Shown here: positions 40,303 to 51,147 of the stretch, in pieces
Layout: every line of letters starts with the position of its first letter
How positions within the stretch are numbered: the first letter of the stretch is position 1
NCBI GenBank assembly: GCA_963576735.1
Contig: OY755182.1
Span: 5,208,001-5,272,000 of the forward strand
DNA: 64,000 nucleotides
Reading direction: 5' to 3'
Source: Bedellia somnulentella
Taxonomy: Eukaryota; Arthropoda; Insecta; Lepidoptera; Bedelliidae
The notes under the pieces: generated by a model
Told to the model about the DNA's origin: nothing
Seen by the model: the letters and a program-made list of their open reading frames with translations, nothing else
Databases searched by the model: none
Made by a program: the position numbers and the translations under genes

Positions 40303-40690
40303 TTTATAATAATAATAATAAAACTTTATTTCAGATAAGTCACATCCATATTACATAAAAATCAAAACAATTAAATTAAAAATTAATTAAAATAAATAAA
40401 TTAAATTAAACAAAAATAATAATAATTAAAAATTACAATTAAAAATTAAACATCAGCTCGTAAATATTATATTTTAGTCAGTAAATGAATCATACTGCAA
40501 TGATTCATGTACTGACAGTCAAATCTACCTGAAAATGCCCTCAGAATGGTGTTGGGACTGGCCCGAACCCTACTCACCAGGGATGTGCACCTCTTTCGCA
40601 TGGTTGCATAAAAACAGTCAACCCCTGCCTCGGCGAACATCCCTGATGCGCTACAGTATCGAGGCAGTCCCATCAACACCCGCATTTAGC
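40303..40690 (-). mobile_element. CR1-like LINE, 3' end only
   Basis: At the left, (AAT)n and AAACTTTATTTCAGATAAG are the inverted 3' end with AATAAA. On minus, 40685-40467 reads MRVLMGLPRYCSASGMFAEA then FYATMRKRCTSLVSRVRASP, the conserved C-terminal tail of CR1/Jockey-group ORF2. The element is 5'-truncated. Confidence 0.7.
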
Positions 40691-41139
40691 ATCTCTGTCA
40701 ATATACAAGTAATATTCCCCTCAACGCTTTATTTTCTTTTATTATAATCTATCTATTTATAATCTTGTTATTTCAGTGGTGAAATTCTAAATTACAATTA
40801 CTCCAATTGAAATCAATTAACAATATCAGGAGAACACATCTTTGTTTTCTGCTATGTCAAATGTGTGGTTGCATAATGAGGGTTGTAAACGCTGTGGGGA
40901 ACCAACTCGAAAAAATCCCTACGACAAAGAAAGTTTAATCGTGTGTAGTATCCGATTTAGTTTGCTCTCATCATTACCTCAGACATCTAGGTGAATAATA
41001 GTCAGTGACTTTGGTCATCACCACTTCTGCATTGCACCACTTAAGTTTGCTATATATTCAGATTAGGAGGTGTTGATGGCAATGATTTCTCCCGTCATTC
41101 ACAGCATTTTCCCATACTTATGAGCATCATTCCAAAGAT
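40691..41139. other. Unassigned stretch
   Basis: No gene or recognised repeat beyond a degraded family A piece that begins near 41140. Confidence 0.4.
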
Positions 41140-41222
41140 TTTCGAGGGAGGAGTTCCTAGTTTTAAAGCTCTGGCTAAGCCTATTTGGGATTTATAGTCG
41201 TGATTATATGTATGTATGCATT
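41140..41222 (+). repeat. Family A element, 3' end only
   Basis: GAGGGAGGAGTTCCTAGTTT, TAAAGCTCTGGCTAAGC, then GTCGTGATTATATGTATG. Confidence 0.6.
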
Positions 41223-41555
41223 CCGAAGATTATATTTTATTTTTTAATTATCATGATCTGTTTTCAACCTTATTTGGTCGTTTCCATATTCTTTATACTC
41301 TATGATATTCCACTAGCGAATAACTAAGAAGCATTGTCTACCAATCTGTAGTTATTGCTAATTAGATCTTGTACAAGGGTTAGACTTAGCGAGAATTCGT
41401 TGTTATAGGGGTAACAGGGGTAATGTACCGCAGGAATCGTATTTACCGTATTACAGGCACTAACTTAGTTATACAACCGATTTGGTAGTTTTGAAATCCA
41501 CTAAATTTGATTAATTTTGATTCGTCGTGAAAAGCAGTATAGTTATATAATTGCT

Positions 41556-41801
41556 GCTGTGTAGTGTCGGCTTAGAATAGCACTATCCCATTTCTTCCGG
41601 TGGGTGTACGTAAGAGGCGACTAACGGTATGGGGCTTTTAAGGGATTTTTGGGCGATGCGGTTGGAGACCCATCACCAACAACCTTTATATCACCATCTT
41701 TTCCCCACTTAACTTTCAAAACGTGGCTGAGGAATTTCTAATTTCTTAGCTCTGGCTACCCACTCTAGGGATTTATAGCCGTGAGTATATGTATGTATGT
41801 T
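41556..41801 (+). repeat. Family A element, near full length
   Basis: GCTGTGTAGTGTCGGCTTAG to GCCGTGAGTATATGTATG. The repeat at 41811 follows directly. Confidence 0.85.
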
Positions 41802-41810
41802 ATATAATTA

Positions 41811-42032
41811 CTAGCTGAACGGGCAAACGGTGTTTTGCCATCTAAATTATGTCTAGTCAATAAAATAAAAATGAAATGACAGGGTATACAACCCTTATTA
41901 CTTAGAAGTATAAACAATAGATAAACCTATTCTCAGACCTACCAAATGAGTATGCATTCATTTAAATTGGTTCAGTCGTTTCGGAACTGTTTGGTGACAA
42001 ACACTGCAACACGTGAATTTTATATATAAGAT
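41811..42032 (+). repeat. Dispersed repeat (family C), ACTAGCTGA...TATATATAAGAT
   Basis: ACTAGCTGAACGGGCAAACG start, GGTTCAGTCGTTTCGGAACT middle, GTGAATTTTATATATAAGAT end. The same scheme is seen at 48924 and, as a start only, at 30474. Class not determined. Confidence 0.6.
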
Positions 42033-42040
42033 GTTTCATA

Positions 42041-42258
42041 CAGAGCTAATGAGGATGTTGTTGTCAGTAGAGGATGGCCAGAACGTTTGAAAACCAGATA
42101 AAAGCGTTCTTATTAAGGCGGGAGTCCGAAGTAAGAACAATAAAATAACGTGTATGGGAAGAAGAATTGAGAGAAGCAAGAGAGATTTGTCAGTATCCTG
42201 CAAAGTTGCTAACAACAGTCTCTGCCTACCATAATTGAACTAAAAGGCGTGAGTATAT
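42041..42258 (+). mobile_element. RTE 3'-end fragment
   Basis: AGAGCTAATGAGGATGTTG, AGTAGAGGATGGCC and AAGGCGGGAGTCCGAAGTAA track the C-terminal RTE coding (GRPRK...IKAGVRS). Then GTCTCTGCCTACC and GGCGTGAGTATATGTG. Confidence 0.7.
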
Positions 42259-42364
42259 GTGAGCTTTATACCCATAGGTATAGCCAAAAATGGGTCAGCC
42301 AGAACAGATGTATTAGAATAATGGACTCATCACCCACTTACACACAATAGGTAGAGATAACTTT

Positions 42365-43260
42365 ACTCAAGAATCAAACGTGCACACCGCCATATATCTC
42401 CTAAAGGGTGCAGAGGTTCTGATACTTCTGAAAATCACGTGACTTTATTATCACCTGGTGTTAATGTTAAGAGTACCCACGTTTTGCTTGGACAGTGTAC
42501 TCACGTGATAGGAAACAGGCCTATCACCATTTTTAGGGTTCCGTAGCCAAATGGCAAAAACGGGACCCTTATAGATTCGTCATGTCTGTCTGTCTGTCCG
42601 TCCGTCCGTCCGTCCGTCCGTCCGTATGTCACAGCCAGTTTATTCCGAAACTATAAGAACTACATTATTGGAAATTGGTGCGTAGATGTATTCTGTAAAC
42701 CGCATTAAGATTTTAAAATAAAATCTGAAAAAAAAACCAAAATTTTTAGGGTTCCCTATACATAGAACTGAAACTCAAAATTTTTTTTTTCATCAAACCT
42801 ATACGTGTGGGGTATTTATCAAAAGGTATTTGAAAATGATGTTGAGGTTTCTTATATCATTTTTTTCAAAACTGAATAGTTTGCGCGAGAGACTTTTTCA
42901 AGGTGCTAAAATGTGTGTCCCCCCCCCCGTAACTTCTAAAATATGGGCATGATAATACTGAAAAAAATATATGATGTGTATTACTATACAAACTACTAAC
43001 GAAAATTGGTTTGAATGAGATCTAGCCCGTAGTTCTATTTTTAAACGTCATGAATCAAATTACTCACCTAATTTGGCTCCCATGATTTTCACACAAACGG
43101 GATTTTCTATATATATGATAGTACGGAACCCTTAGTGCGCGATCCGACTCGCACTTGGCCGGTTTTTGTACGAATACACTGTCACATGACTTACTAGTAC
43201 AACTCAAGTACAAGTACCATGTGGGTTTCCTCATGATGTTTTCCCTCCACGTTTACATTC
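42365..43260 (-). repeat. Family D SINE, inverted, split by a family B element
   Basis: 42365-42535 holds the tail complement and the body to GGCCTATCACCATT. 43168-43260 resumes with GTACGAATACACTGTCACAT. In other copies these two pieces are contiguous. Confidence 0.75.
42536..43167 (+). mobile_element. Family B element, ~630 bp, inserted into a SINE
   Basis: AGGGTTCCGTAGCCAAATGG start and CGACTCGCACTTGGCCGG end, with T-runs on both sides (possible TTTTT duplication). Contains (TGTC)n(CGTC)n from 42585. No coding frame. A related, truncated copy is at 30978. Confidence 0.7.
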
Positions 43261-44260
43261 TATGTATATATGTATCAATAAAAAGTTAACCAATATTGCG
43301 AATGATCTAAATTAAAACTAACTATATTAAAAAACAACATAATGTCTTAGAAATACCTACAGTGCATCTCAAAGACTAAATAGTTCATCAAAGACTAAGC
43401 ATACAAGCAACAGAAGTGCCCCGGGTGCACCTCGGTAAACTATTAGCATGTCAATAACAATTTGCCCAATTGCTTTTATGTCGCCCGCTCGCTGTCAGCC
43501 CGCTAGGGGGCGCTACGAAAGGGGTAGCTTTAGGGTTGGCACTTCAATTTTGTTGTTAGCTAATCTTGTTAAACAATGGTTAATGTTGACCGCTTAAGTT
43601 GTCAAAGGAAATACTATTATTGGCTACCGTTTATGGCTTTGCGAGAAGGGCATATCTATCGTTTCTGTCTTTGTGATTTGTAGTGAGTAGCGTAGCGTTG
43701 TAAGAAACCTGAGTTTTGAGAGTATTATTCGATAAGTTTAAGGCTACTTTTGATTACTCAAGTTCTGTAGATTAAACTTAAAATAGAAGTCTAAAAGAAT
43801 TTCGTTTTTTTGTTGGAGGACTACATGCGAGAACTCATGAATGAGTTTTTGAAATGCTTAGCTGTTTGCAATCAAATTAGCACGAAATATTATTGCGCGT
43901 ATTACGTTACATCATTCCATGACTTAGGATAGATAAAATTAAATAAGAAACTCTAAAGGACTCACAAGATTCAAAAGACAAGGACTTATTTTGTTAGTTT
44001 AAAGTCTCGAAATAAATGTTAATAGACTTCAGTTTTTTACTACACCAGATTGTGTGTCATTATATTATAAACATTTATTTAACAGAAGTAGTATTAATAC
44101 TTTGGTCTATCTCCGCTTTCTCTTTGTCAATAAAAGACGTGTATATTTCTACAACTGTGATAACCCTACATTGTAAATCCGAGGGTCAACTATCCCACCA
44201 AAATGTAGATCCCAAATTATTAATTTGCACGAATATCATAACTGTAACATTAGATATTCA
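43261..44260. other. Unassigned stretch with a GC-richer island
   Basis: No exon supported. 43440-43540 is GC-rich (TGTCGCCCGCTCGCTGTCAG) and non-repetitive, and might be regulatory. Confidence 0.4.
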
Positions 44261-44556
44261 TTAAATTGGGACATAACGGACATATCCCTGTCCCGTAGCC
44301 GGATAAGAAGGTCAACTCCGTAAACAGAACGTCCCAAATTTGTAATTAATTAATATTAGTATTGTTTTAGGAAGAACATTGTTTTGAATGTCTACTATAA
44401 TGGTAAGTTTGACATAAATTTTAATCACGCTATTTATCCCGTTGGGATATGGAGCGCTCATTTATACGATGTCTGTCTAAAATGGCTATAAGTTTTGGTA
44501 CTAGTATCTATGCTTTATTGAGGCATATTATCAGCCCCACTATTGGAGCATTCCAC

Positions 44557-45782
44557 CGTCACGTACAGACAAATCGTACTCAATTTTTGACCTTAATAAT
44601 GATATATTTATTTAATGACTTATTCAAAGTAGATGAAATGTATTATATCTGTTGAAAACCCTATTAACCTTTGACCCGTACGAAAAAAATACAGTGAAAT
44701 TCATTAATTATGTCATAAAACAAAATCAAAGTGCCGTCACGTACGGACAGCCAAAGTCAACCAAGGTGCTTGATGAATGACGAGAAGTTAATTTTTCAGC
44801 GAATCTATAAAGCTAGGTGCAAAGTTGTCTATGAAAGAAATAAAGGTTAATAAATAAACTAGACAGAGAAATAATAAAAATATAAGAAAAGAAAGTTTTG
44901 ATTTTTTTATAAATTATATTGTTGTGTCACGTACAGACACCTTGCGTCACGTGTGAAATTTTGTACGAAATAGTCAATACAAAATCATCATTTTTACCTC
45001 AGACTTGCAGTGTTGCTTGCATTTTACAATTTTTCCGTCTGATTCAATGCAGTGGATGTTACAAATTCCTGTAACCGCTTTAGTATTATCGTAGTAGTTG
45101 CAGTTGTAACTCTTTTCGGATATTTCCGTGGATGGGACATAAAATAAAATAAAAAAATATTTCGCGGTGATTTTGGCAATGCTGTGAGTGATTTGTGGAC
45201 GGCCTTAGCCAATATCTGTTAAATTTTGTATGGAGAAGCTATATTTCCTAAAAATGAGAAACTTCCGTCAACGTAAGAATTATGAGCCCGTTTTTTAGTT
45301 CGTGAAAGTCTGTTTTTCTCTCAGTTTTCTCGTTTTTCTGCTTCTAGATCATGTTCTGATGACTGCTGCTGTTTATTTTTTTGTAGATTTCGAAATTCAT
45401 TTTGTGTCATTAGCGGTATAGTTTGGATCCTCAGTCTTTCTTCTCTCACGAAGTTTTCTCATAGGACTCGCGCTTGTTGATCGCGGTTTATCAAACATAA
45501 GGTCGCAAATAGTTGTTCTTGTAGCAATAAAAGTAAAAACATTTGATAATATCCCAACAGTTGCTAAGAAAGTGCAATTTTAGTGACTTGACAAATTCGC
45601 GTCACGTACAGACATCCAATCCCTGTGCACTATAAGAGTAAGTAGAGATGTGACTATAAATCTTTTGGTATAAAATCATTGGAAGCACCAAGTTAGCTTT
45701 ATTAATTAAAATATTATTTGCTTGAAAACATCGTTGTACTTATAAACTTAGTACATATCAAATAAGTGTCACGTACAGACAC
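44557..45782. repeat. Dispersed GTCACGTACAGACA motif array around a decayed coding region
   Basis: The motif GTCACGTACAGAC(A) occurs in the same orientation near 44557, 44735 (one mismatch), 44926, 45600 and 45766, plus a partial GCGTCACGTGTG at 44944. Such spaced identical motifs are typical of transposase-binding subterminal repeats. The middle contains protein-coding remnants (45024-45480). Element boundaries were not found. Confidence 0.5.
45024..45480 (-). pseudogene. Decayed repeat-associated protein (basic helix plus SLTALPKSPRN box)
   Basis: On minus from about 45480: SPMRKLRERRKTEDPNYTAN, then in other frames EKRENLREK-like basic repeats. 45230-45024 reads LAKAVHKSLTALPKSPRNIF and ends TTTIILKRLQEFVTST. 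The order of an Arg/Glu-rich N-terminus followed by an LPKSPRK box recurs in arthropod transposon-associated proteins. Frame breaks make it non-functional. Superfamily not known to me. Confidence 0.4.
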
Positions 45783-45859
45783 TCAAACTTGCCTAATTTT
45801 GGAGTCCAATTACAAGAGATAGTTTAAATTCATGACAAAAGCCAGAATTTGGCATTAAT

Positions 45860-46895
45860 CTACACCTTCTCACTTGTTAGAAACACGAACCAGATTGTCC
45901 GTATCTTTTATCAGTTGACTGCAACAACTTAGTGAAGTTGGCGATCTAATTCGTAATTATCAGAGTATTTTTCTCACGTCGTTTAAAGGAGGGTAGTTAA
46001 TTATCTAGCAATCGCCGTTTATAAATGTGTTTTGAATATGAAAGCTAAGAGTGTATTGTTTCAAAAAATATATACTAACATATAGAAATATGAAGTTGGT
46101 GTCTCATCAAAAACTTCCGTATTTTCGTGGAATGCTCCTATTGGATATTGAGGGAGAATGAGAATGTTAAGTGATAGGTCTAATTGGTTGGGATGATTTT
46201 AAAAACATCGTTTCCCTAATCACCTTGTTCGACACGACAATATTGTTGTGCCTGAACAAGGTCCGTGCTATATTGTCGTGACTATTTATAATCTTACAAC
46301 ACCTATGGAATGCAATAAATAAATTTGAAGATAATTATAAGTTATAAATTGTATAATGAAAAGCCATCATCACCGTAATCTATGACTATAAACAGATATT
46401 GTTTACACTATTTATCCGCGAAGGGAAAGTCGGGATACTAATTCTTCTAATAATTACTTAACTTTTACATATATTGAAGTTTAGTTAAACAATGGAAACC
46501 TTGGAATTGTATTTTTAAGACTTCGAAATGTATAACACTATAAATAATCTTTAGCCATGTATTTTCTAAAAATATCGTTTTCTTTATAATTTGAGAACAA
46601 CATTGCAATAAACCTTAATTACTTTATTAAAAGGCAATCTAAAAAATACATTCTTTCATTTATGTGTCACTGGGCATAAATTAAATGTTATTCTCAACAA
46701 CAATGTTGACATCACTTCGCGGAACGAACGGGCGTCGAACCTGTACCTTTCGACGACAAACTTATTATTTATGTGACGTTTTATGAGGAATTAAGTATTT
46801 TACAGATGTCCCGAGTTGATTTTTCTCGGAACAATTTCAAATAATTGACTGGGATACTATGTTGTGTATTTGATTGGATTTGTTTTTTTTTGATG
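45860..46895. other. Unassigned stretch with one hairpin
   Basis: No exon. An imperfect inverted repeat at 46220-46262 (ACCTTGTTCGACACGACAAT against ATTGTTGTGCCTGAACAAGG). Confidence 0.45.
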
Positions 46896-47235
46896 TTGCA
46901 CACATAAATATACTCACGGCTATAAATCCGAAAAAGAGGTAAGAAGAGCTTTAGAATTAGAAAAATACTAAGCTTTAGTTTCAAGTGGTGGTGGGCAGGT
47001 CAATCCTTACTATAGGGGAATACTGTCAACTGACTGAGTACACACTAGCCATGTGTGTTTCTTCACCATGTTATCCTTCACGGTTCTCTCATCTCTTCGC
47101 GCGTTATTACATCACGCTTCAGAAAAGACATATATTTATACATATCCTCACTGCTATAAATTTCAAAAAAAAAGTCACCAGTTTCAGAATCCAAATTAAT
47201 TCAGCCACTTTTGGAAATAATGCAGGGTGAAGACT
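46896..47235 (-). repeat. Old family A remnants
   Basis: CATAAATATACTCACGGCTA (46903) and ATACATATCCTCACTGCTAT (47140), each followed by short decayed body. Confidence 0.45.
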
Positions 47236-47269
47236 GTAAAATAACAAAATAGTTGTTAAAAGTATACAG

Positions 47270-47590
47270 GAGAGCTACTTCTACATCTGCCTTCCCATTC
47301 CCTTCGTGATGTTACATATGATGTGTTAACATTGTGTTAACCCAGTATCGCTCGCCGTATCTTATATCTTGTCGTAAGGTACACCGCGGCAGGCGCGTAC
47401 AAAAAATCTGCTGTAACTCTGCCATTTCTTCCCATTTCCTCTTTAAACCATACCTCTGCCTACCCTTTCCAGTCGTGATGTTCCATATGATGTGCTAACT
47501 CAGCCTAGCTGGCTATATCTCATCTCTTGTCGCGAGGCACGTCGCGCGGCAGTCGCGGACAAAGAAGCTGCTGCCATTAACCGCTATGAC
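47270..47590 (+). repeat. Two diverged tandem copies of a ~160-bp unit
   Basis: CTTCGTGATGTTACATATGA, TGTGTTAAC...CGTATCTTATATCTTGTCG and CAGTCGTGATGTTCCATATG, ATGTGCTAAC...TATATCTCATCTCTTGTCG, each followed by GCGGCA..CGCG. No coding signal. Confidence 0.6.
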
Positions 47591-48051
47591 ACGACGATAA
47601 AGTAGCCTCACCGTGGGACAACCGGTGGATTGACTGGGGGAAGTATGCTCTACTTTGTGGAACGAGAATAAATGTAGGTATGGAAGTTTTTAATGGAATG
47701 CAGATCCTTATTTCTTGTTTAAAAGCACTTTATCAATCTTGTTGCCATTGGTCCATCGAGAAATCGCGACGTTTAGAGGATCAGGGAAAAAAAAGAAGAG
47801 ATAGCAGATATGGGTTTTGTACGACGTTTCACTACGCAACTCTGAAATATTTAATTAATCAAATAGGTAGATAATTAAAAAATAAGAACAGAAATATTAC
47901 ATAAACGGAAATGCCCTTATATCAATTCTAGTGGCGGATGCTTCTATGTTTTTTTATTATTTCCCATGACAAGTGTACCACAAAATGATTTTACTTACGA
48001 TTATACAGGTTGGTAGGCGAACACAACTCACTGCCTCACTGCTGCTGCAAA

Positions 48052-48890
48052 CACTGCCTCTGTGGTCAAGCGGTTAAGCGCTTGGTTTCAAGTACGGAGG
48101 TCTCGGTTTCGATCTCCGGGAGGAGGTAAGCTTACAAATTTAATTTGTAAGATTTAACCCAGTTTGGAAGGATATTGCAGGCTTGAATCACCTGATTATC
48201 CGAAAATTAAGACGATTCCGTGCTTCGGAGGGCACGTAAAGCCGTCGGGCCCGGCTTCTATTACGGTAGTAGTCGTTAGTCTGCCAACCCGCAATTCGGT
48301 ATGCAAAGTTTTTTTTTGGTATTTATTAAATATTTTTATTCGATAGTAAACACGAAAATAAAAGACTAATTTGAATATTTTCCATTTAAAATGAGTAATT
48401 GTAAAGTTATGATTTTTTAAAGATTGTTCAACTTTTGTACTTAATGACGTCATCGATCGATAAAATCACGTACCGACATACAAATGAAGCGAAATGTTGT
48501 ATAAAAATGTTGCTGATTGCAAAACATATCACGAATTTGTGATGTCAAATGAAGCTATTACGATATAATACTAAACAAACCTATGATTTTCGATATATTA
48601 TTAATAAACTGCAAAACCGTATGTCTTTGAAACAACATTGAAGGTCAAACACTGTTACAGTTTTTTGATAAAATAACAGTCATCTTAGCTTCAATTGATA
48701 TAATTTCAAGAAAATATTGTTTATCACCATAATATCTCGAAATGGTTTTGTAATCAGCATCACTTTAGTAAAACTTTGCATACCGAATTGGCCAGCATGG
48801 TGGAGTATGGCGAAATCGCTCTATATAGGGTAGGCTCGAGCCCCTTGATGGGGACATATATGGGCTGTGAGGAATTGAGGCAAACATCAA
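48052..48890 (+). repeat. tRNA-derived SINE split by a MITE
   Basis: Head: TGTGGTCAAGCGGTTAAGCG (box A) and TCGGTTTCGATCTCCGGGAG (box B). Body: GTGCTTCGGAGGGCACGTAA AGCCGTCGGGCCCGGC. The body continues after the insertion at 48790 with GGCCAGCATGGTGGAGTATG. This body type is widespread in Lepidoptera. The internal promoter looks intact, but it is not a tRNA gene because the acceptor stem does not close. Confidence 0.75.
48297..48785. mobile_element. MITE inside the SINE, 489 bp, AATT duplication
   Basis: Ends CGGTATGCAAAGTTT and AAACTTTGCATACCG. AATT on both sides (48293-48296, 48786-48789). Removing it with one AATT joins CCCGCAATTGGCCAGCATGG, the expected SINE sequence. The centre is AT-rich, non-coding. 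Confidence 0.8.
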
Positions 48891-48923
48891 ATTAAGTGTA
48901 CAATTTGAACAATTTTATTACAT

Positions 48924-49200
48924 ACTAGCTGACCCGACAGACTTCGTCCTGTCCAATTTGCTTAGACAAAACTTTAGGCGTTTTTACGGAACTAAGAGTA
49001 GTTCAATCAGACGTCAATATTTTATTGATCAAATTTTGTCGGGATAAAAAGTATTCTATTTCCTTATTTGGCTCATAATCTAGCATTATGCCAAATTTCA
49101 TGCATATACATTGTGTAATTATTGCCTTTTTGCCACAAACACATAAACTTCCAAACATCTAAACTTTCACGTTTATAATATTAATAGGGTATACAAGATG
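48924..49200 (+). repeat. Family C repeat
   Basis: ACTAGCTGACCCGACAGACT start, TGCCAAATTTCATGCATATA middle, ending near GTATACAAGATG. Confidence 0.6.
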
Positions 49201-49964
49201 ATGTATTTTTGTATAACTTCATAAACTACAAGTTCAATTTGTAACAATCTAAAAAGAACCTCTACATAAACTGTCTAAAATTTATAAATTATTTAGAAAC
49301 AACCGTTTTAATTTTGCCTAAAGTTTACAACGCACTCAAGTAGAGTACCATTCCAGTCGATAGCCTCGCGTCAATATATAGCTGTGTACCGTACGAGCAT
49401 TTACTAACCCGATCATTTTGCATTATAACCCGGCGCTGTCATGCATTGTGTCCGCCGGTCACTTACCGCCCGTTTTTGCTCCGTCCAGACTCGAACCCGT
49501 GTCGATGAGTTCACTAACCATAAATTCCCGTCCACCCGACATGGCCACTCTCATAACGTATCAATTGTCTTTATGGCTGGTACTTTTTATTATTTATGAG
49601 GCGTATTATCGCGTGAGAAGATTTTATCTCGCGAGTGTCATTTTTGTATGGTCTTTTTGCGGACTATTTTAGAGTTGAATTCTTCGGAAATGATTATAAG
49701 GTTTTGGGACAATGTAGGCGCCTGGTGTAAAGTATTGGTATTTTTACTCCTCTTGTCTTGATTTTTGTGAAAACATTCATCACAGCTCATATACATATGT
49801 CCCTTCATATCCTTCTTACTCTAATTAGTTTTATTGGGGCAAATGAAATATTGCTATTATAGGGCAAAATTTCTGATTTAAGGGAAAAATTATGTGAATA
49901 TTAAAAAATGTAAAACACATTATAAAATGCTTGCTGTGCTGGCTTATACTCAGAACACTAACCC
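49201..49964. other. Unassigned stretch with a GC-richer island
   Basis: 49340-49560 is GC-richer and non-repetitive (CCGGTCACTTACCGCCCG), with an 84-codon frame that resembles nothing. No splice-consistent exon found. Confidence 0.4.
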
Positions 49965-50068
49965 ATTTCTACCAACTCAACTGCCAAAAGTGGCTAAGGA
50001 ATTTCAAATTCTAAATATTTGGCTACATGGTTTTGGGATTAATAGCCGTGAGTGTATGTATGTACAAT
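49965..50068 (+). repeat. Family A element, 3' end only
   Basis: CTCAACTGCCAAAAGTGGCT to AATAGCCGTGAGTGTATG. Confidence 0.65.
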
Positions 50069-50439
50069 ATAAAATACCTGCAATCCGTAAATATTAAAAA
50101 GACAGGCTCGACTAAAAAGTCAACCTCAAGACTACCTTAGCATCACAAACTTTTCCATTGAAAAGTACAAAACCGTATCTCCAAGTTAGACTGTATAACC
50201 GCAGCTGGTGGTTTGACAGGCGAATGAGGGGCGAGAGGGTGTAAGGTGAAAACTCAGTTCAGGTAAGTAGGCCCTGTAGGCCCATACATCATATCATAGC
50301 TTCACGGAGTTTGGAACTTCAAACTGCCGTTGCAAAGATTTTCTAAGACAGGCAAATCGAAAAAAACAGCATATTATACTTATGCATAGGTATTTTTAAT
50401 ATGTTCTAATTGTTCTTGTTGATTTGTGTCAGATTTTAA
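50069..50439. other. Unassigned stretch
   Basis: No gene or recognised repeat. Confidence 0.4.
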
Positions 50440-50620
50440 TAATCAATTAAGGAAAGAAAAATTCCGACACTAAGGTTGGAATTTTAAAAGAGGAAAGACG
50501 AATTTCGCATCAGTGCTTACTTAGCACCATAGTTCAATTGGCAGAGCGACCGGGCGTAGACTGGGAGGTCGCGAGTTCAAGTCCTGCTGGAGTCAACATT
50601 TTTTCTTTCCTTAATTGATT
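50440..50620 (+). mobile_element. Inverted-repeat element with a tRNA-like core
   Basis: Arms AATCAATTAAGGAAAGAAAA (50441) and TTTTCTTTCCTTAATTGATT (50601-50620) are perfect complements. Between them lie ATAGTTCAATTGGCAGAGCG (box A) and GTCGCGAGTTCAAGTCCTGC (box B), with a stem-loop CCGGGCGTAGACTGG that would present GTA. The acceptor stem does not pair, so I do not call a tRNA. Related arms occur at 28251 and 13190. Confidence 0.6.
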
Positions 50621-50712
50621 AGTAAAATAATTTAGTTCTTATTTATTCATTTATATATTTTAAATGTTTTTAGATGGCTTTAATTATAATTAAATAATAT
50701 AATTTAATGAAA

Positions 50713-50870
50713 ATCGTGAGAAGAATAAAAGAGCATGTATGAGAAGAATAATTAATGTAAGGGAAGCAAGAGAGGTTTGTCAAGATCGTACTAAGTGGCG
50801 ATCGATAGTCTCTGCCTACCCCAATGGCAATAATGGGCGTGAGTATAAGTAAGTAAGTAAGTTAATTATA
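50713..50870 (+). mobile_element. RTE 3'-end fragment, (TAAG)n tail
   Basis: GTGAGAAGAATAAAAGAGCA, encoding EKNKRACMRR in frame. Then AAGTGGCGATCGATAGTCTC TGCCTACCCC, GGGCGTGAGTATAAG and (TAAG)n. Confidence 0.8.
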
Positions 50871-51004
50871 ATTCAGAGCGTTACAATCTCTGCTGTGTTG
50901 TGTTGTGTAAGAATAGCATTTTTCGGCTTTTATATTTTCTTAGTTAGTTTGAAGTATGTTGTAAATAATATTCAATGACGAAAAGTGTATTTTTTATGAT
51001 ATTG

Positions 51005-51072
51005 GTAGTAGCGTAATGGTTGAGTAGCAAGTTGCTGTATCCGGAAGCCACAGGTTCTATTCACGATGAGAG
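51005..51072 (+). repeat. tRNA-like SINE head fragment
   Basis: GTAGCGTAATGGTTGAGTAG (box-A-like) and CCACAGGTTCTATTCACG (box-B-like). No body follows. Confidence 0.4.
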
Positions 51073-51147
51073 TGAATATTTAAATGTTAATACTTTTTGG
51101 TTTTGAATGTTATATTGTCATTGGACACAGTACAACCAAAAATAAAT

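Noticed and set aside
42585..42625. CRISPR-like short repeats
   Set aside because: A simple (TGTC)n(CGTC)n microsatellite without spacers, in a eukaryotic genome.
48056..48125. tRNA gene candidate
   Set aside because: Box A and B are good but the acceptor arm does not pair and a SINE body follows.
49418..49672. 84-codon frame in a GC-richer island
   Set aside because: No start context, family signature or splice partner. More likely conserved non-coding DNA or chance.
50524..50594. tRNA-Tyr candidate (GTA in the anticodon-loop position)
   Set aside because: Acceptor and T stems do not close. It lies within inverted repeats of a mobile element.
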